Both the position numbers and the translations under genes were made by a program. Under the pieces are notes generated by a model. It worked only from the letters and a program-made list of their open reading frames with translations. It did not search any database and was not told the origin of the DNA. This document shows positions 9,955-21,444 of a DNA stretch of 64,000 bases, piece by piece. Position 1 is the stretch's first letter, and every line of letters begins with the position of its first letter. The stretch is from contig CM061236.1 of the NCBI GenBank assembly GCA_030848705.1, forward strand, positions 141,454,574-141,518,573. The letters run 5' to 3'. This stretch comes from Heracleum sosnowskyi. Its lineage: Eukaryota > Streptophyta > Magnoliopsida > Apiales > Apiaceae.

Positions 9955-11545
9955 ATGCAGAGTATGAAGCTCTAATAGCTGGTTTGAAGCTTGCTTTGGA
10001 AATGAGGGTAGAAAACATGACTGTTTTCAGTGATTCTATGCTGGTGGTATGGCACATTCGAGGAGGATTCCAAGCTAGAGGTCCTCGTACTGACCTTTAC
10101 ATGAGGTATGCTCAAGAGCTGATTAGCAGGTTCAAAGAAGTGAACCTTGAACAAATCCCAAGGACACAAAACACCGATGCTGATGCGCTTGCAAAGTTGG
10201 GTTCACAAAGGGAAGCTACTATGTTAGGGGTTATACCTTTGGAGATTCAACTTCAACCTAGCATTCCTAGACTCGAGGTCATGAACTTGGAACCTGCGAC
10301 TGAGGCATTATGGACAACACCTATTATGAATTACATCACAAAGGGGATTGTTCCAGAAGGAAAAGAGGAGGCCAGGAGAATAAGATACCAGGCTACAAGG
10401 TATGTTATCTACGATGGTTCTTTATACAAAAGAGGATTCAATAAGCCGCTTCTGAGGTGCATATCAGGTGACGAGTGCGAGTACATTATGCGAGAGGTCC
10501 ATGAAGGAATTTGTGGTAATCATTCGGGTGGAACCTCCTTGGCACATAAGATACTCCGTCAAGGGTATTACTGGCCCACGATTCAGAAGGATGCCCATAG
10601 GTTCGTACAAGCCTGCGATCGTTGTCAAAGGTTTGCAAATTTCAATAGCACTCCAGCTATCCCGTTGAAACCTCTCACCAGCCCATGGCCTTTCGCTGTG
10701 TGGGGAATTGACTTGATCGGAGAGCTGCCTAAAGGTAAAGGGGGAGTGAAATACGCCGTGGTGGCTGTAGATTATTTCACCAAGTGGGCTGAAGCTGAAC
10801 CTCTGGCTACAATAACAGCTGCAAAGATAAAGGAATTCGTGTTTAGAGCAATTGTTTGCAGGTTCGGAGTCCCTTACAAGCTAATTTCAGATAATGGAAA
10901 GCAATTCGATAGCAAAGAGTTGCGAAAGCTGTGTGATGACCTCGGGATTCAGAAAGGCTTCACGGTAGTCTATCACCCTCAAAGTAATGGACAGACGGAA
11001 GCTGTCAACAAGATCATCAAGCACACTTTGAAAACTAAATTGGAAGAAAGCAAGGGGTATTGGCCTGAAGAGCTCCCTATGGTTTTATGGTCATACAACA
11101 CAACACCGCGAACCACTACAGGAGAGTCACCTTTCACCTTAACCTACGGTTGTGAAGCAATGGTGCCCGTGGAAATTGGGGCTGGATCATTCAGGAGGGA
11201 TAACTATGACCCTGGGAATAACGAGGTCAATCATCGATTGTACTTGGATTTGGTAGAGGAGGTTCGAGCCACGGCGCAGCTAAAGCTAGCCGCATATCAA
11301 CAACGTACTCGGAAGTACTTTGATAGCAAGGTTCGCGCACGACCATTAAAGGTTGGTGACTTGGTTCTAAGGAGGATGATGCCCAACATGAAGGTTCATG
11401 GTCATGGTGTGTTTGGTGCAAATTGGGAAGGTCCGTACCTCATAAGGCTGTCTTATGGGAAGGTACCTATCATCTCACGGATTTGGATGGAAAGCTCGTT
11501 CCGAGGGCATGGAATGGTGAACATCTTAAGAAATACTACCAGTAA
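9950..11545 (+). pseudogene. Gypsy pol, second part: rest of RNase H 2 and integrase
   Basis: It resumes in RNase H 2 with DAEYEALIAGL, FSDSMLVV and NTDADALAKLG, which carry the remaining catalytic acids. Integrase follows: HHCC zinc domain (HEGICGNHSG ... CDRCQ), then core acids in WGIDLIGELP, LISDNGKQFDS and the QSNGQTEAVNK helix. After GANWEGPYLI the frame loses family likeness; the next frame reads GTYHLTDLDGKLVPRAWN and stops at TAA 11,543-11,545. A one-base deletion or two-base insertion near 11,430-11,462 is therefore likely. The uncorrected frame runs on to 11,585. Confidence 0.87.
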
Positions 11546-11585
11546 ATCATCAGGTACTATTTCTGTAGGCCTCTTTCAGGCATAG

Positions 11586-13006
11586 GAATAATAAAAGCAG
11601 TTTATTAGTTGTAACTGCCATGCTTAGGTATAGCTTCATAGTTGTGAGCCTCAGCTTCATAGCTGTTTGGCTCAGCTTCGAAGCACTTTGTTTCAAGTTC
11701 ATAGTAAGACATTTTCATTTGTTCTTTGAGCACTCGGGGGGTAGTGTATGCACACCCTACATATTGGATGTCTTTCGATAAATTTTACAATATTAATGAA
11801 ACCTCTATTTTTGGTTCATATGGCTGTTCTTGTTTGAATGCTTTATCACTCTTTATGTTCTTGCTGTAAGGATTACATGTGGATTAAGGGTGGATGTATG
11901 ATTGCCTCTGTTTAGTTCTTCACCATAAACGATTATATGATAAAGAACTGGGGGGTAGTGGATATACTCTATACAGGTTCAAATGGTTAAATTTCGAAAT
12001 ATTATTTGGATTGGATTTAATATTATTTGGATTGGATTTAATATTATTGGATTGGATTTAATATTATTGGATTGGATTTAATATAATTGGATTGGATTGG
12101 AGATTCACACTCATGGACTATGAGGTAAAGGTTAAACACTCATAGATTATGAGGTAAAGGTTAATACTCATGGATTATGAGGTAAAGGTTAATATTCATG
12201 GATAAATATTCAAATGTATCAACTCATATAAGCCCTAGGGACACTAGGCATGAGTATCATGGTAAAGTGTGGAAACTGCACATAGGCCACACTCGGGTTT
12301 AAAACTCCTTGCATGATTGCAAGATGAAACATTAAAAGGGTTGAAACTACACTACGGAGGTTCAATGTTGGCAAACCCCTGAAGCTATAGCACGGATTAA
12401 GCTTCATATAGATTTATGAAGTACCTGGGAGTTAATGGAGCATTACCCCAGGCCGGGATATGCATGGATAATTGGTTTTTTCTAAGGCATTGGATAAAAT
12501 GGCTTAAGGATATTTTAATCTATGGAATATGGATTCTGTACCTAAGGATGTTAGGTGCAAGGGTGGTTTACTTACACATTATATTATTGGAATAATCATA
12601 TTGTGAATAAGTTTTATCCAGTAAGGATTGTATCTCGGGTTATGAGATAGGTAACAGCTCAGGACAGGTTGGTCTTGTGTACTCGGAATCGCACGGAACC
12701 ACAACAATCTGTATGTAAACTCGATATATCGATCTAGTGATCATACAGAAGAAATAGCATGGAAAATCTAGACATGGAGTTCGGGCATAAGGAAAACGAA
12801 AGTACGGTAAATTTAAAAAGATGAAAACCAATCTTAAAGGTTACATCTTGCGAGGTATTCCGAGGTACCCGCACCCTCATCCAAATGTTTAAGAAACTAT
12901 GGCGTGAACGCCAGGAATGTTATCGAAACCAAAAACCATAAAGTTAACCTTTCCAAGGTCGGGAGTGTTCTAAAAAAGAAAGGTACTTATAATTGGAAAC
13001 CAGTGA
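11586..13006. other. Gypsy 3' non-coding region
   Basis: No credible plus-strand gene. It contains purine tracts resembling the terminal one (GGGGGGTAGT at about 11,736 and 11,949), two short tandem arrays near 12.0-12.2 kb, and the downstream side of the antisense gene. Tat elements commonly have a long region here. Confidence 0.7.
11999..12203 (+). repeat. Two adjacent short tandem arrays
   Basis: About five copies of a roughly 21-base unit (ATTGGATTGGATTTAATATT type) span 11,999-12,105. Three copies of a roughly 32-base unit containing ATGAGGTAAAGGTTAA span 12,109-12,203. Confidence 0.85.
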
Positions 13007-15363
13007 TCATGCAGCAGGCTCGTCGGGGGAGGCATCAGGAACATCTTGATCATGAGCTGGATCAGCTTTCTCAGTATCTTCCATCTGAACCTCCAGGCTG
13101 GTGCCGGCTGCGCCCCGAGCCTCACCTTCAGGTTCTAACGGGATAGCTTTCTCCTGATCTTTCGTGGCCTCAGCTTCTTTCTTCTGGATCTCCTCCACCA
13201 GCTTCACAGCGTCATCACCCAGCAGAGTCCAGTCCAAAGTGGGGAAGTGGTCGTATGTAGATGCAATGTAATCGTTCACCCCACGGCTATACCCGGCTTC
13301 GAACTTTTCCCGTTTGGCAGCTTCCCGGGTAGATCTCTCCAGGGCGATGGTGGTATTGAGAGAATCCAACTTTTTCTTGAATTCACCAACTTTCTTGGTG
13401 TAGGAAGCCTGTAGAGCATCTTTCTCAGCGTCAAGGTTAATTATGGAGGTATTTAGCTGGTCTCGTTCTTTCAGGAGCCTAGCCTCGGAAGCCTTAAGCT
13501 TCTTACTGGCATCGGCCAATTTCTTCCTTTCAATCTCACTTTCTTTGAGGGAATTCTTTAGTTGCTTCAATTCTTCCGATAGCCGTTGATCACCCCGCGC
13601 CGCTGCCACAATTGCTTCACCTCGTTTCAGGGTGTGAAAAAAGCTTTGAGCTTCGCACCAGGTAATGGCCTTAGCAGCTTCGGACAGGCTCATTTTGTCC
13701 CACTCAGTGATGGTTTCTTCCGGAATTTGGTTGTCAGTGATAGTAAGAAACTTATAAATCAAGGGGTTCGAACCTTCAGCAGAAGCTCCAGGGGTAGAGG
13801 GCTTGACTTTCTTATTAAAACGGGAACCTGAACCTTTGACAGGGTCAACAATAGCAGTTGATGGCAATTTTCTTTTTGAGGAGGTGGTGGACCTATCCTG
13901 AGATACGGCAGTTGATTTCACACGGGAAATAGGAGTAGCTGCAATGGGAACAAGATCTTTCTCTTCATCACCAAAGAGATCATCGTAGCTGACTGATTTG
14001 TTAACAAAGGATGGCACACCAGAAGCCATATCTGCAAGAAAAATCAAGGATTATCAAATGAACGATTAAATATGCAAGCATGGCATGGATCAATAAAATG
14101 CACAGTAAAGTGTAAAGATGCAACAAGAGACCTAATCTATTGGATGCTCCAGCTTCAGAGTCCTCCATCAAAAGCAAATTCATGGTTCTGTCACTTGGCA
14201 AAAAACCGCACTTAATCAAGTTTTGGCTTGTCAGCAAACTAGCACCATCCCCTAGTGCTGCTGACAGTTTCAGAGCTTCTTGGGCTCTCTCCAAGGAGTG
14301 ACCCTTAAGGGCTATTTTGCTTGGAATCTCTATACAAGGATTTGAGTATGAGTTAGACCTTATCATCTAAATTATCCAAAAGCCAGAAATGATGGAGTTA
14401 TGCGTAAGGTACTTACTAGGATTTCTGTTAAACTCGGTTCTATAGGCTGGACAATCGTAACAATACAAGAATTGAGGTAACCAATCAGTCATTCCCTTCC
14501 GGTTTCCTTTGATGCACTGCCCATCATGGACATTCCAGGCAGAGAGATAGAAAAAGCCGGAGTTTTTTCCTGTTTGTTTCAGCTGATAAAAGAAACCCAG
14601 CTCCCGAGCAAACAGTCTCTTCTCAAATTGCTTGTCATAAAGGATGAACATGCACATTGCCATTCGATAGGCGTTCGGAGTCATTTGGAGCGGGGCAATA
14701 TTGTAGTAAGTGATAATGTCATAAATAAAGGGATGAAGAGGGATGGACAAACCCATTCTAAAAAACGTAGCTAAAAAAAACGGCACAAGGTATCTGTTGG
14801 TCTGGTTCAAAGTTGTCAAAACGGTGACACCTCTCCCTAGGGGAAGGTATCACCAAGCGACAGTTGGGTTGATGTTTCTGAAGGAGAAGCTTTAATCTGT
14901 TGGTATTCATTGAGGTATCAAGATCCTCGCAAGCTGGGATAAGGCCCTGGGATTCAAGAGGGGTTTCTTCATCTACTGAGGTCTCTACCTCAACCTCAGA
15001 GTTAGGATCAGGGGTTCTAGATCTGGCAGATGAAACCCCCTCGTCGTGGGAATAATACTTGGAGAGCGGCAAGTTTTTGGTGTCAAGGATTAGATGGTTC
15101 TCAGAGGATAGCTGGGTAGTGGCTTCTGGTTCGGAATCTTTGACTTTCAGAGGAAAGAGGTTGTTGCGAACTGATGAAATAGCAGCATCACGAACTAACA
15201 CATTAACCTTGGAACGGGTCCTGGTGCTCACTGGCCTAATAATAGGCGGTTTAGGAATAGGGGTCCTGGTTAACGAGTCACCGGAGTCCAGAAGGTCAAC
15301 ACAGTCTTGCACCTCCTGAGCAGCGGATTGCTGCGAGCTGGCCGCACTTGAGCTCCCTAACAT
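13007..15363 (-). pseudogene. Antisense three-exon gene of the Tat element (Transposase_28-like plus coiled coil)
   Basis: Reading right to left: exon 1 is 15,363-14,417, exon 2 is 14,366-14,132 and exon 3 is 14,031-13,007, with GT-AG borders (CTA/GTAAGT, TTAG/ATG, TTAG/GTCTC, TTGCAG/ATA). Exon 1 begins exactly at ATG after a TTTGCAG acceptor. It carries an acidic N-terminus, then FFRMGLSIPLHPFIYDI and NIAPLQMTPNAYR, typical of the domain annotated as putative gypsy-type transposon protein. Exon 3 is a long coiled coil (about residues 150-250 of the exon) with an acidic tail. The halves of exon 1 lie in different frames, explained by one extra base in an A8 run near 14,773-14,780. Function unknown. 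Confidence 0.75.
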
Positions 15364-16076
15364 CTGCAAACGATGGAGCAGGGTGAGTTAACGGCCAACA
15401 GGTTCCTCCTCAGTCAGGCAAGCAAAAGGACAGATAAACCGTAATATTTGCGAGGATTTTCCATTGGGATTCTTTGCAAGATGTCATAGGGGATTTGGGT
15501 CGAACAGATGGTGACCCGGGTAGCTCCAATGATGTGGGGGGTAACAAAGTTCAAAATCGTTTCTATACCTAGAGGTTAGATGAAGGTCCATAGAGGTTTT
15601 CACCTCGAAAAAGGTCTCAATACACAGAAATTCAAACCTAAAATTAAAGGAACAGGTTTCATTTGTTAATTTTTGTCCTTTTATATGATGGCCTATTAAT
15701 GTGACATTCCGGGATGTATATGATGTATATTATCAAATACAACATACAAGCGAGAGCAGTCGGGAAGACAGGTCGACACGGTGTCGTATGCGACTTATGA
15801 CCAAGAAAGGGATACAAGCAATAGGGGTTTTACAGCCTCTAATCGATTAACATGGTAGCACAAGGAAGTAGTAACATGCAGTCATAACTCATAAGGAGTG
15901 TACATACGCGACAAACTGGATTTCGATCTAATTACACAGATGATGCGAGCATATGGGTGTGCCTATATGATTCTGTATGAATGTGTATATACATGTATAT
16001 GCACGTTGGATAAATTCAAGGACTGCATGCAGTGGCAAATAAGGGTTAAAAATAAAAGATAAAGATAAACACATAC

Positions 16077-16233
16077 CTTAAGGAATGTTGTAGGTTAGAG
16101 ATCGTCAGGAATTTGAATATCGCCGGAAAACTCGAACCGCCTTGAAGCTTTTCTTCAGGAGAGAGAAAGATGAGAGAACTGTGAAGTTTGTATTGAAAAA
16201 GAAGAGAAGGGATGAAGGGGCGTGTATTTAAAT
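16077..16233 (-). promoter_or_regulatory. Promoter and spliced leader exon of the antisense gene
   Basis: On the minus strand ATTTAAATA (16,225-16,233) is followed by a CT-rich, leader-like stretch ending AAG/GTATGT at 16,077. A matching acceptor TTTGCAG lies directly before the ATG at 15,363, implying a 5' UTR intron of about 710 bases. Base composition and spacing fit a plant RNA polymerase II promoter. Confidence 0.6.
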
Positions 16234-16606
16234 GCACGCGTGAATAGGAACAGGCGCGCCAGGTGGAGCCATTTGATTGTGTAAAAAACAAAAAATCATC
16301 AAAAAGGAAATTTGGAAAAATGGGAAGGATCAATGCAGGTACATGATTCAATTTTCTAGGAGAAATATGAGAGGTTGGTTGAGTATTATTTGAAATTTAA
16401 ATTTTATTCAGATGATGTGTAACCTAACAGGCATTTTCGTTGGGATTGGGGAATGAGATTAATTCGCAAACAAACGAAGGGATATACATCGTGAAGCTTA
16501 TTTAAGTATCGATTATTTAAATAAAGGTCCGTAACTGGTTACGAGGTTAAGGGTTGGTTGCTTTGGAGCGGAAAAGGCTTTGGTTCCTTTTGTATTCAAT
16601 ACTGCA

Positions 16607-16623
16607 AGGAACCGGGGGGTAGT
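16607..16623 (+). other. Polypurine tract of the gypsy element
   Basis: The stretch containing CCGGGGGGTAG immediately precedes the LTR start TGTTGTG. Confidence 0.8.
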
Positions 16624-17578
16624 TGTTGTGCCCTAAATCTCACATGGGCTCAATTTAAGGCCCATATTTGTTAAAGGTCCGGTAAGGATGTGTTGGGTTA
16701 GTATTGTATGCACTAAGATGCAGGTTAAGGGTACCGAGGTATGGGTTCAGGACGCCCTGGTTTAGGTGCAGGGTACCCTGATAGGTACAGGGTGCCAAGC
16801 TAGGTTCAGGGTGTCATGGTTCGGGTTCATGGTGCCACGATAGGTGTAGGGACTAATAACATGGTCACAGTATCAAGGGTTTGGTAAGAGATGACGAGGT
16901 TCAAGTGATCTGAACCTCGAGACTGGTTACAGGTGATGGGCAGTCGAGGTCTTAAGAAGGCAGAGTGCTAGTAGGACAAGGGCTTGTCTACCTATACTTT
17001 AGGAATACGGAAGTATGATTGGCAAAGGACTTCTAGGCTGGATAAAACGTACCTGATGGAATAATTGCAATCAATATAGGACTTGTATTGGTTGTTCCGG
17101 ATATACATGAGGATTTATAGGACTTAATGATGGACATGGACTAGGACACTGGAAGGCTCAGCTACAGGTGTATAATTCGACTGTAACTCTAAGATGGATG
17201 ATCTTAAGGTGGTTGAATTCGCAAGGATTGAGAGGTATAAACCTAATAGAACTACATGGGGCTTGATTCCTATAAATAGGATATGTAGGCACTTGACTAA
17301 AGGATTCGGATTTTCACTCTTGAGAAGCATAAGGCACGTGCACCTCAGTGATACATATTCCGACGAATTTACTGGTAGTGTAGGATTTACACTACTTATT
17401 TCGACCGGTGGTTTGTCAACTCAGCCCCCGGAAACATACTTGAATCATTCTGTTCTCATAATCAACTTCGGGTTTTGAGCTTTGAACCTGTAAGCTCTGT
17501 CCGATAATCAAGGACGTTTTTTGCGAATATTCCAGCGAGATTCTCTCAATTGTGTTGTACCAAATTTCTCTCACAACA
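16624..17578 (+). repeat. 3' LTR of the gypsy element
   Basis: 955 bp from TGTTGTGCCC to CTCACAACA; TGTTGTG and CACAACA are inverted copies. It contains a degenerate repeat (GGTTCAGGGTGCC-like, 16,735-16,850) and TATA box CTATAAATAG at 17,270-17,279. The partner LTR is outside the window, so the exact ends rest on the terminal motif and purine tract. Confidence 0.85.
17270..17279 (+). promoter_or_regulatory. TATA box of the gypsy LTR
   Basis: CTATAAATAG, about 300 bp before the LTR end, places transcript start near 17,300. Confidence 0.65.
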
Positions 17579-18604
17579 CCCACCATCTAAAATTTCAAAA
17601 GAATTGGGTACACAACAGTTTCCTACCAATTATTTTGAAAGTTTAAAAAATAATCCATTTTGTGGTCTGATTTTGGAAAAAAACTTGAGTTGTTGGGTGG
17701 TCTAAATAGACCACATACTTTACAAAAAATGGCCTCCCGTTAATTCCAAAAAAGTTTTGTATCAAGTCCGATCCATATTTAGACCCGACTTGGACAAAAA
17801 TGGTCCAGTAAAAATCTGAGTTCTATGCAAATTTATTGAAATATTTAGGTAAAACTCGTGTAAATTCATATTTTATCAAAACATTTTAAATAAATTGAAA
17901 ACATCTTGAATAAAATTCTAATCTTTTAATTAAATCTTGAATACAAGTTTAAAATTATGAATAATATCCAAAACAATTATTAAAAATTAGAAAATGTAAA
18001 TACTAAAATTGTTTGGAAAAATCTAATCGAGCGTAGATACTTTAGAAGAAATCCCGCTAGGCCCACCTAAATATTTAACTCTGCTCATTAAAAACAATCT
18101 CAAAAATATATTATTTTGATAATTAATAATATTTTTCATTTATGCATTAAAAATTTTAAATCACGTTAATTTTATTAAGTTAATAATTTCTTATAATTTA
18201 AAATATTTTATATTTTTATACCAATTAATATCTTTAGTAATAATATTTTATATGTTATTTTGTTACACATATGTCAACTTTTATATATATTTTTTCAGAA
18301 AATCCTAAAACCCCACAAGCAAAAAAAGCCCCATAAGCCCATTCGAAATTAAACTAAAACACAGATATTACTATTACTATTGAATGCTACTTAACTTAAA
18401 ACAAAAGACTCTTCAACTTCACACTGACTATAGCAGCGTTACTCATGCATCATTTTCCGGGACTTAGCTTTTCAACCACTACAATTTCCTCCTCTTGAAC
18501 TAACTAGATAAAAAATTATTCTCCAACCTGACCAAGGCCCATGTCATTGCTCCAAATCTCATACGTACTCCCAACAGGCCCGCTTAAGAGCACTATTCTG
18601 TAAA
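17579..18604. other. AT-rich spacer, no gene seen
   Basis: Flank beyond the gypsy LTR. It has no coding frame of note and no recognisable repeat ends. The first five bases (CCCAC) should be the gypsy target duplication if the element is complete to the left. Confidence 0.6.
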
Positions 18605-18960
18605 AATATTCTGCTCAGTAAACATTAGATAGTCTTCATCAACAGACCTAGTAACAAGAATGAGATTATCATCAGGTCGCCTCTGGTTTAACTGCTGAAC
18701 CACGTACTCCGTGAACCATGGAATTCATCCACTCCGAATAAGCAGCTACATTGTCCGTCTCAAACTCAAAAACATCATGCTGATCCCAATAAGCTCTTAT
18801 CAACCCTTCCAGCATTGCATAATGTTCATTGGTTCGACGATCCTGGATGTGCAACGTACCTGCATAAAGCGACAAGATCCTCCCCTGTGATTTCTAATAA
18901 CAACCGCAATCTCCCTGAAGTATTTCCATTTAAAAATGGCTGTAAGAACCCACTGACGTT
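18605..18960 (-). pseudogene. RNase H-like (RVT_3 type) pseudogene, 3' portion, native left copy
   Basis: On the minus strand it reads FKWKYFREIAVVIRNHRG, then after a one-base shift in an AGGGGAGG run RILSLYAGTLHI, NEHYAMLEGLIRAYW and FEFETDNVAAYSEWMN, the RNase H fold with E in MLEGL and D in ETDN. After a second frame change it ends QQLNQRRPDDNLILVTRS ... IFTE and TAG. The pattern matches plant RNase H domains related to reverse transcriptase. Position 18,960/18,961 is an abrupt junction into CACTA interior sequence. A 5' exon of perhaps the same gene lies at 39,789-39,929. Confidence 0.65.
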
Positions 18961-20451
18961 ACCATACGGAACTGCCTCCAATATCAGCCATTGCGTTCAA
19001 ATAAAGGAAATGAAGATATCAGGTTATAAGAGTCATGATGCGCATATTATTCTACAATATCTGCTACAATTTGCAGTGGTGAAAACACTGAGACCAGAAG
19101 TAGCAATACCTTTGATGAGGTTGGGTGCATTCTTGAGGGGTATATGTGGCAAAGTCATCGAATTAGATGATGTTGAGAAGTTGCAAGCAGAAATAGTAGA
19201 GATACTCTGTGAGCTTGAAATGATCTTTCCACCTGCGTTTTTTGACATAATGGTCCACTTACCAATTCACTTATGTAAGGAAATTGAATTTGGTGGACCT
19301 GTACACTTGCGGTGGATGTTTGGTATCGAAAGGTACTTGTGCAAACTGAAATCCTATGTTCGAAATAGGAGTAAACCGGAAGGGTGCATAGCAGAAGGAT
19401 ACTTGGTAGAAGAATGTTTGACATTCTGTTCCAGATTTTTTAATGAGCCGGGGAACACAAGTAATGATCCTAGGGACTGTAACACAGATGCAGGGTATCC
19501 CATCGGATGTCGTAAAAATAGAGATGGGAAACCTATACATCTGGAAGAAAAAATGTGGACCAAAGCTCATACGTACGTTTTATTCAATTGCGAGAACATG
19601 GAAATCGAGAAGCTAAAAGAGTAAGCAGTTATCTATACGCAAAACTTTGAAATAAATCTTATCATTATTAGGCAATGTACGTGAACTAATTTGGTTTTTA
19701 ATGTTATAAAAATAGGGAACACCGTACCTTGGTTGATGCAGATGCAAAGGCAAAGAAATTTAAAAGGGAAAGAACGCATATGACTGAATTTCACAAGTGG
19801 TTGAAAGAGGTAGTTGTAGACAAAGATGACATTTCACTCGAATTGTCCTCTTTGGCAAAGGGGCCTCATCACGCAGCAAAGAGGTTCTCTGGTTATGTGG
19901 TGAATGGGTACAGATTTCACACAAAGAGTAGAGACGTTGGGTCTACGACACAAAACAGTGGTGTCTTTCTCACTGCTTTGACCACCAGTTTTGCGAGCTC
20001 AAAAGACCAAAATCCGATAGTTGGAGATGTCGGTTACTATGGTGAAATTGAGGATATTATTGAAGTCGACTACTGGGGATCATTGAATGTTGTTTTATTC
20101 AAGTGTTGTTGGTATCAAACAGATAAGGATTGCTATGGGCTACAAAGAGTGAATTGCAAACGATTATGTCAAAAAGAGGATCCGTTTGTCCTCGCTACAC
20201 AAGTACAACATGTCTTTTATATTGAGGATCCAACTGAAAAAAATTTGCATTTTGTTGTCAAGAAATTTCCGAAGGATCAATATTCTGAAGTGGAAGACAT
20301 TAAAAATATGGAAGATGTTAGTGACATTGGCTTTGTGTCACGAGAAGTAGTACATGTTGATGATACCATTAATTGGTGCAGAGATGACATTCCGGTGAAA
20401 CAAATCCATGTTTCACATGATGAAGTGGTTGATAAGGGTCAAGTCTCGTGA
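18961..20451 (+). pseudogene. TNP2-type CACTA transposase, C-terminal fragment (copy 0)
   Basis: Begins mid-gene at a rearrangement junction. The first exon (to 19,620) carries the DUF4218 region: HLPIHLCKEIEFGGPVHLRW, LKSYVRNRSKPEGCIAEGYL. An intron of about 95 bases follows (A/GTAAGC ... ATAG). The second exon (19,716-20,451) carries the DUF4216 region: YVVNGYRFHTKSRD, NSGVFLTALT, DPFVLATQVQHVFYIEDP. The N-terminal catalytic region is absent. Sequence agrees with copy 1 rather than the full element at the positions where those two differ. Confidence 0.88.
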
Positions 20452-20839
20452 ATACAGAATTTTCGGCATACTTGAAATGGCATACTGTCCTGATTTTAGT
20501 TGTATTTTATGTAATGAGTACTTGAAAATGCAGTGAAATAGGGTCTGCTGTCTATAATTTGTTTATTGAAAATGAATTGCATTAGTTGCTTTTTAAGCTG
20601 GTCTTACAAGGTTAATTATACTTGCTTGTATAAACTGCTTATTTGAAAGATTTTGTTGTTTATTGAAAATGAAGTGCTGTCTGTATTTTTTCTTATATTA
20701 GTTGCTTTTTAAGTTAATTATATACTTGCTTGTATAAACGGCTTATTTATCAGATTTTGTTGCTTGTTGTATGAGATGCATATTTATCATATGTCGTCGT
20801 TTCTATTGCTAACTATGGTGTTATTTATTTGTTTCTAGG

Positions 20840-20972
20840 ATGGCGGATGTCAAATATTAGGTTCTTTCACAAGGGCCACTTCTCAAAAGTGCAATATATA
20901 GGCATGATATGTACTGAGATTCCTGAGTACGTAGATGTTGATAGATTCTCGTACACGGTTATCATGGAGTAT
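20840..20972 (+). pseudogene. Remnant of second CACTA gene, early stop (unit 1)
   Basis: Matches the start of the gene at 35,076, but a 5-bp deletion brings TAG into frame after six codons. Homology ends at GAGTAT 20,972, followed by six unmatched bases and then flank sequence. Confidence 0.85.
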
Positions 20973-20978
20973 TACTCC

Positions 20979-21444
20979 GAAAATTTTAAGAAGTGATAAA
21001 TGAGAAGTGAGACTCAACTCTTATATAATCAAGATAGCCGATCACTCAACCGATTAACGGGAAGGGCCACCAGATGTAATCGGTTATGGCCCATAGTTGT
21101 TTATTGGGCTCCAAAAACAAATGAGGCCCAAAGAAAAAGGGTGTGACCGAAAATAAGAATAAATAATTAAAGGAAAAGCACTCCGAATAAGCAGCTACAT
21201 TGTCCGTCTCAAACTCAAAAACATCATGCTGATCCCAATAAGCTCTTATCAACCCTTCCAGCATTGCATAATGTTCATTGGTTCGACGATCCTCGATGTG
21301 CAACGTACCTGCATAAAGTGACAAGATCCTCCCCTGTGATTTCTAATAACAACCATAATCTCCCTGAAGTATTTCCATTTAAAAATGGCTGTAAGAACCC
21401 ACTGACGTTGATTTTTACTGCCCCTTGGCCTTCTCCACCTTACC
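20979..21444 (-). pseudogene. Fused right-flank and left-flank segments (unit 1)
   Basis: 20,979-21,180 matches 40,182-40,387 (right flank). From 21,181 it matches 18,732-18,960 (RNase H pseudogene) and continues 35 bp further to the LTR. The native loci share only CA at the join. Flanking DNA from both sides of the transposon is thus joined inside the repeat unit. Confidence 0.85.

Larger units (their letters stand above)
1..17578 (+). mobile_element. Ty3/gypsy Tat-type LTR retrotransposon, left part outside window, split by a copia insertion
   Basis: The element is present as 1-862 and 9,950-17,578; the 9.1 kb between is a younger copia element. In order it shows the RT end, a first RNase H, a second RNase H, integrase, a long 3' region with an antisense gene, a purine tract and a 955-bp LTR. 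Two RNase H domains and an extra antisense gene between integrase and 3' LTR are known for plant Tat elements, which is the basis for the lineage call. The 5' LTR, gag, protease and most of RT lie left of the window. Coding is broken by the insertion, a frameshift near the integrase end, and a probable one-base slip in the antisense gene. Confidence 0.88.

Noticed and set aside
19033..19570. Several antisense frames inside the transposase copies, repeated three times
   Set aside because: They are shadows of the DUF4218 coding strand and repeat only because the unit is duplicated.
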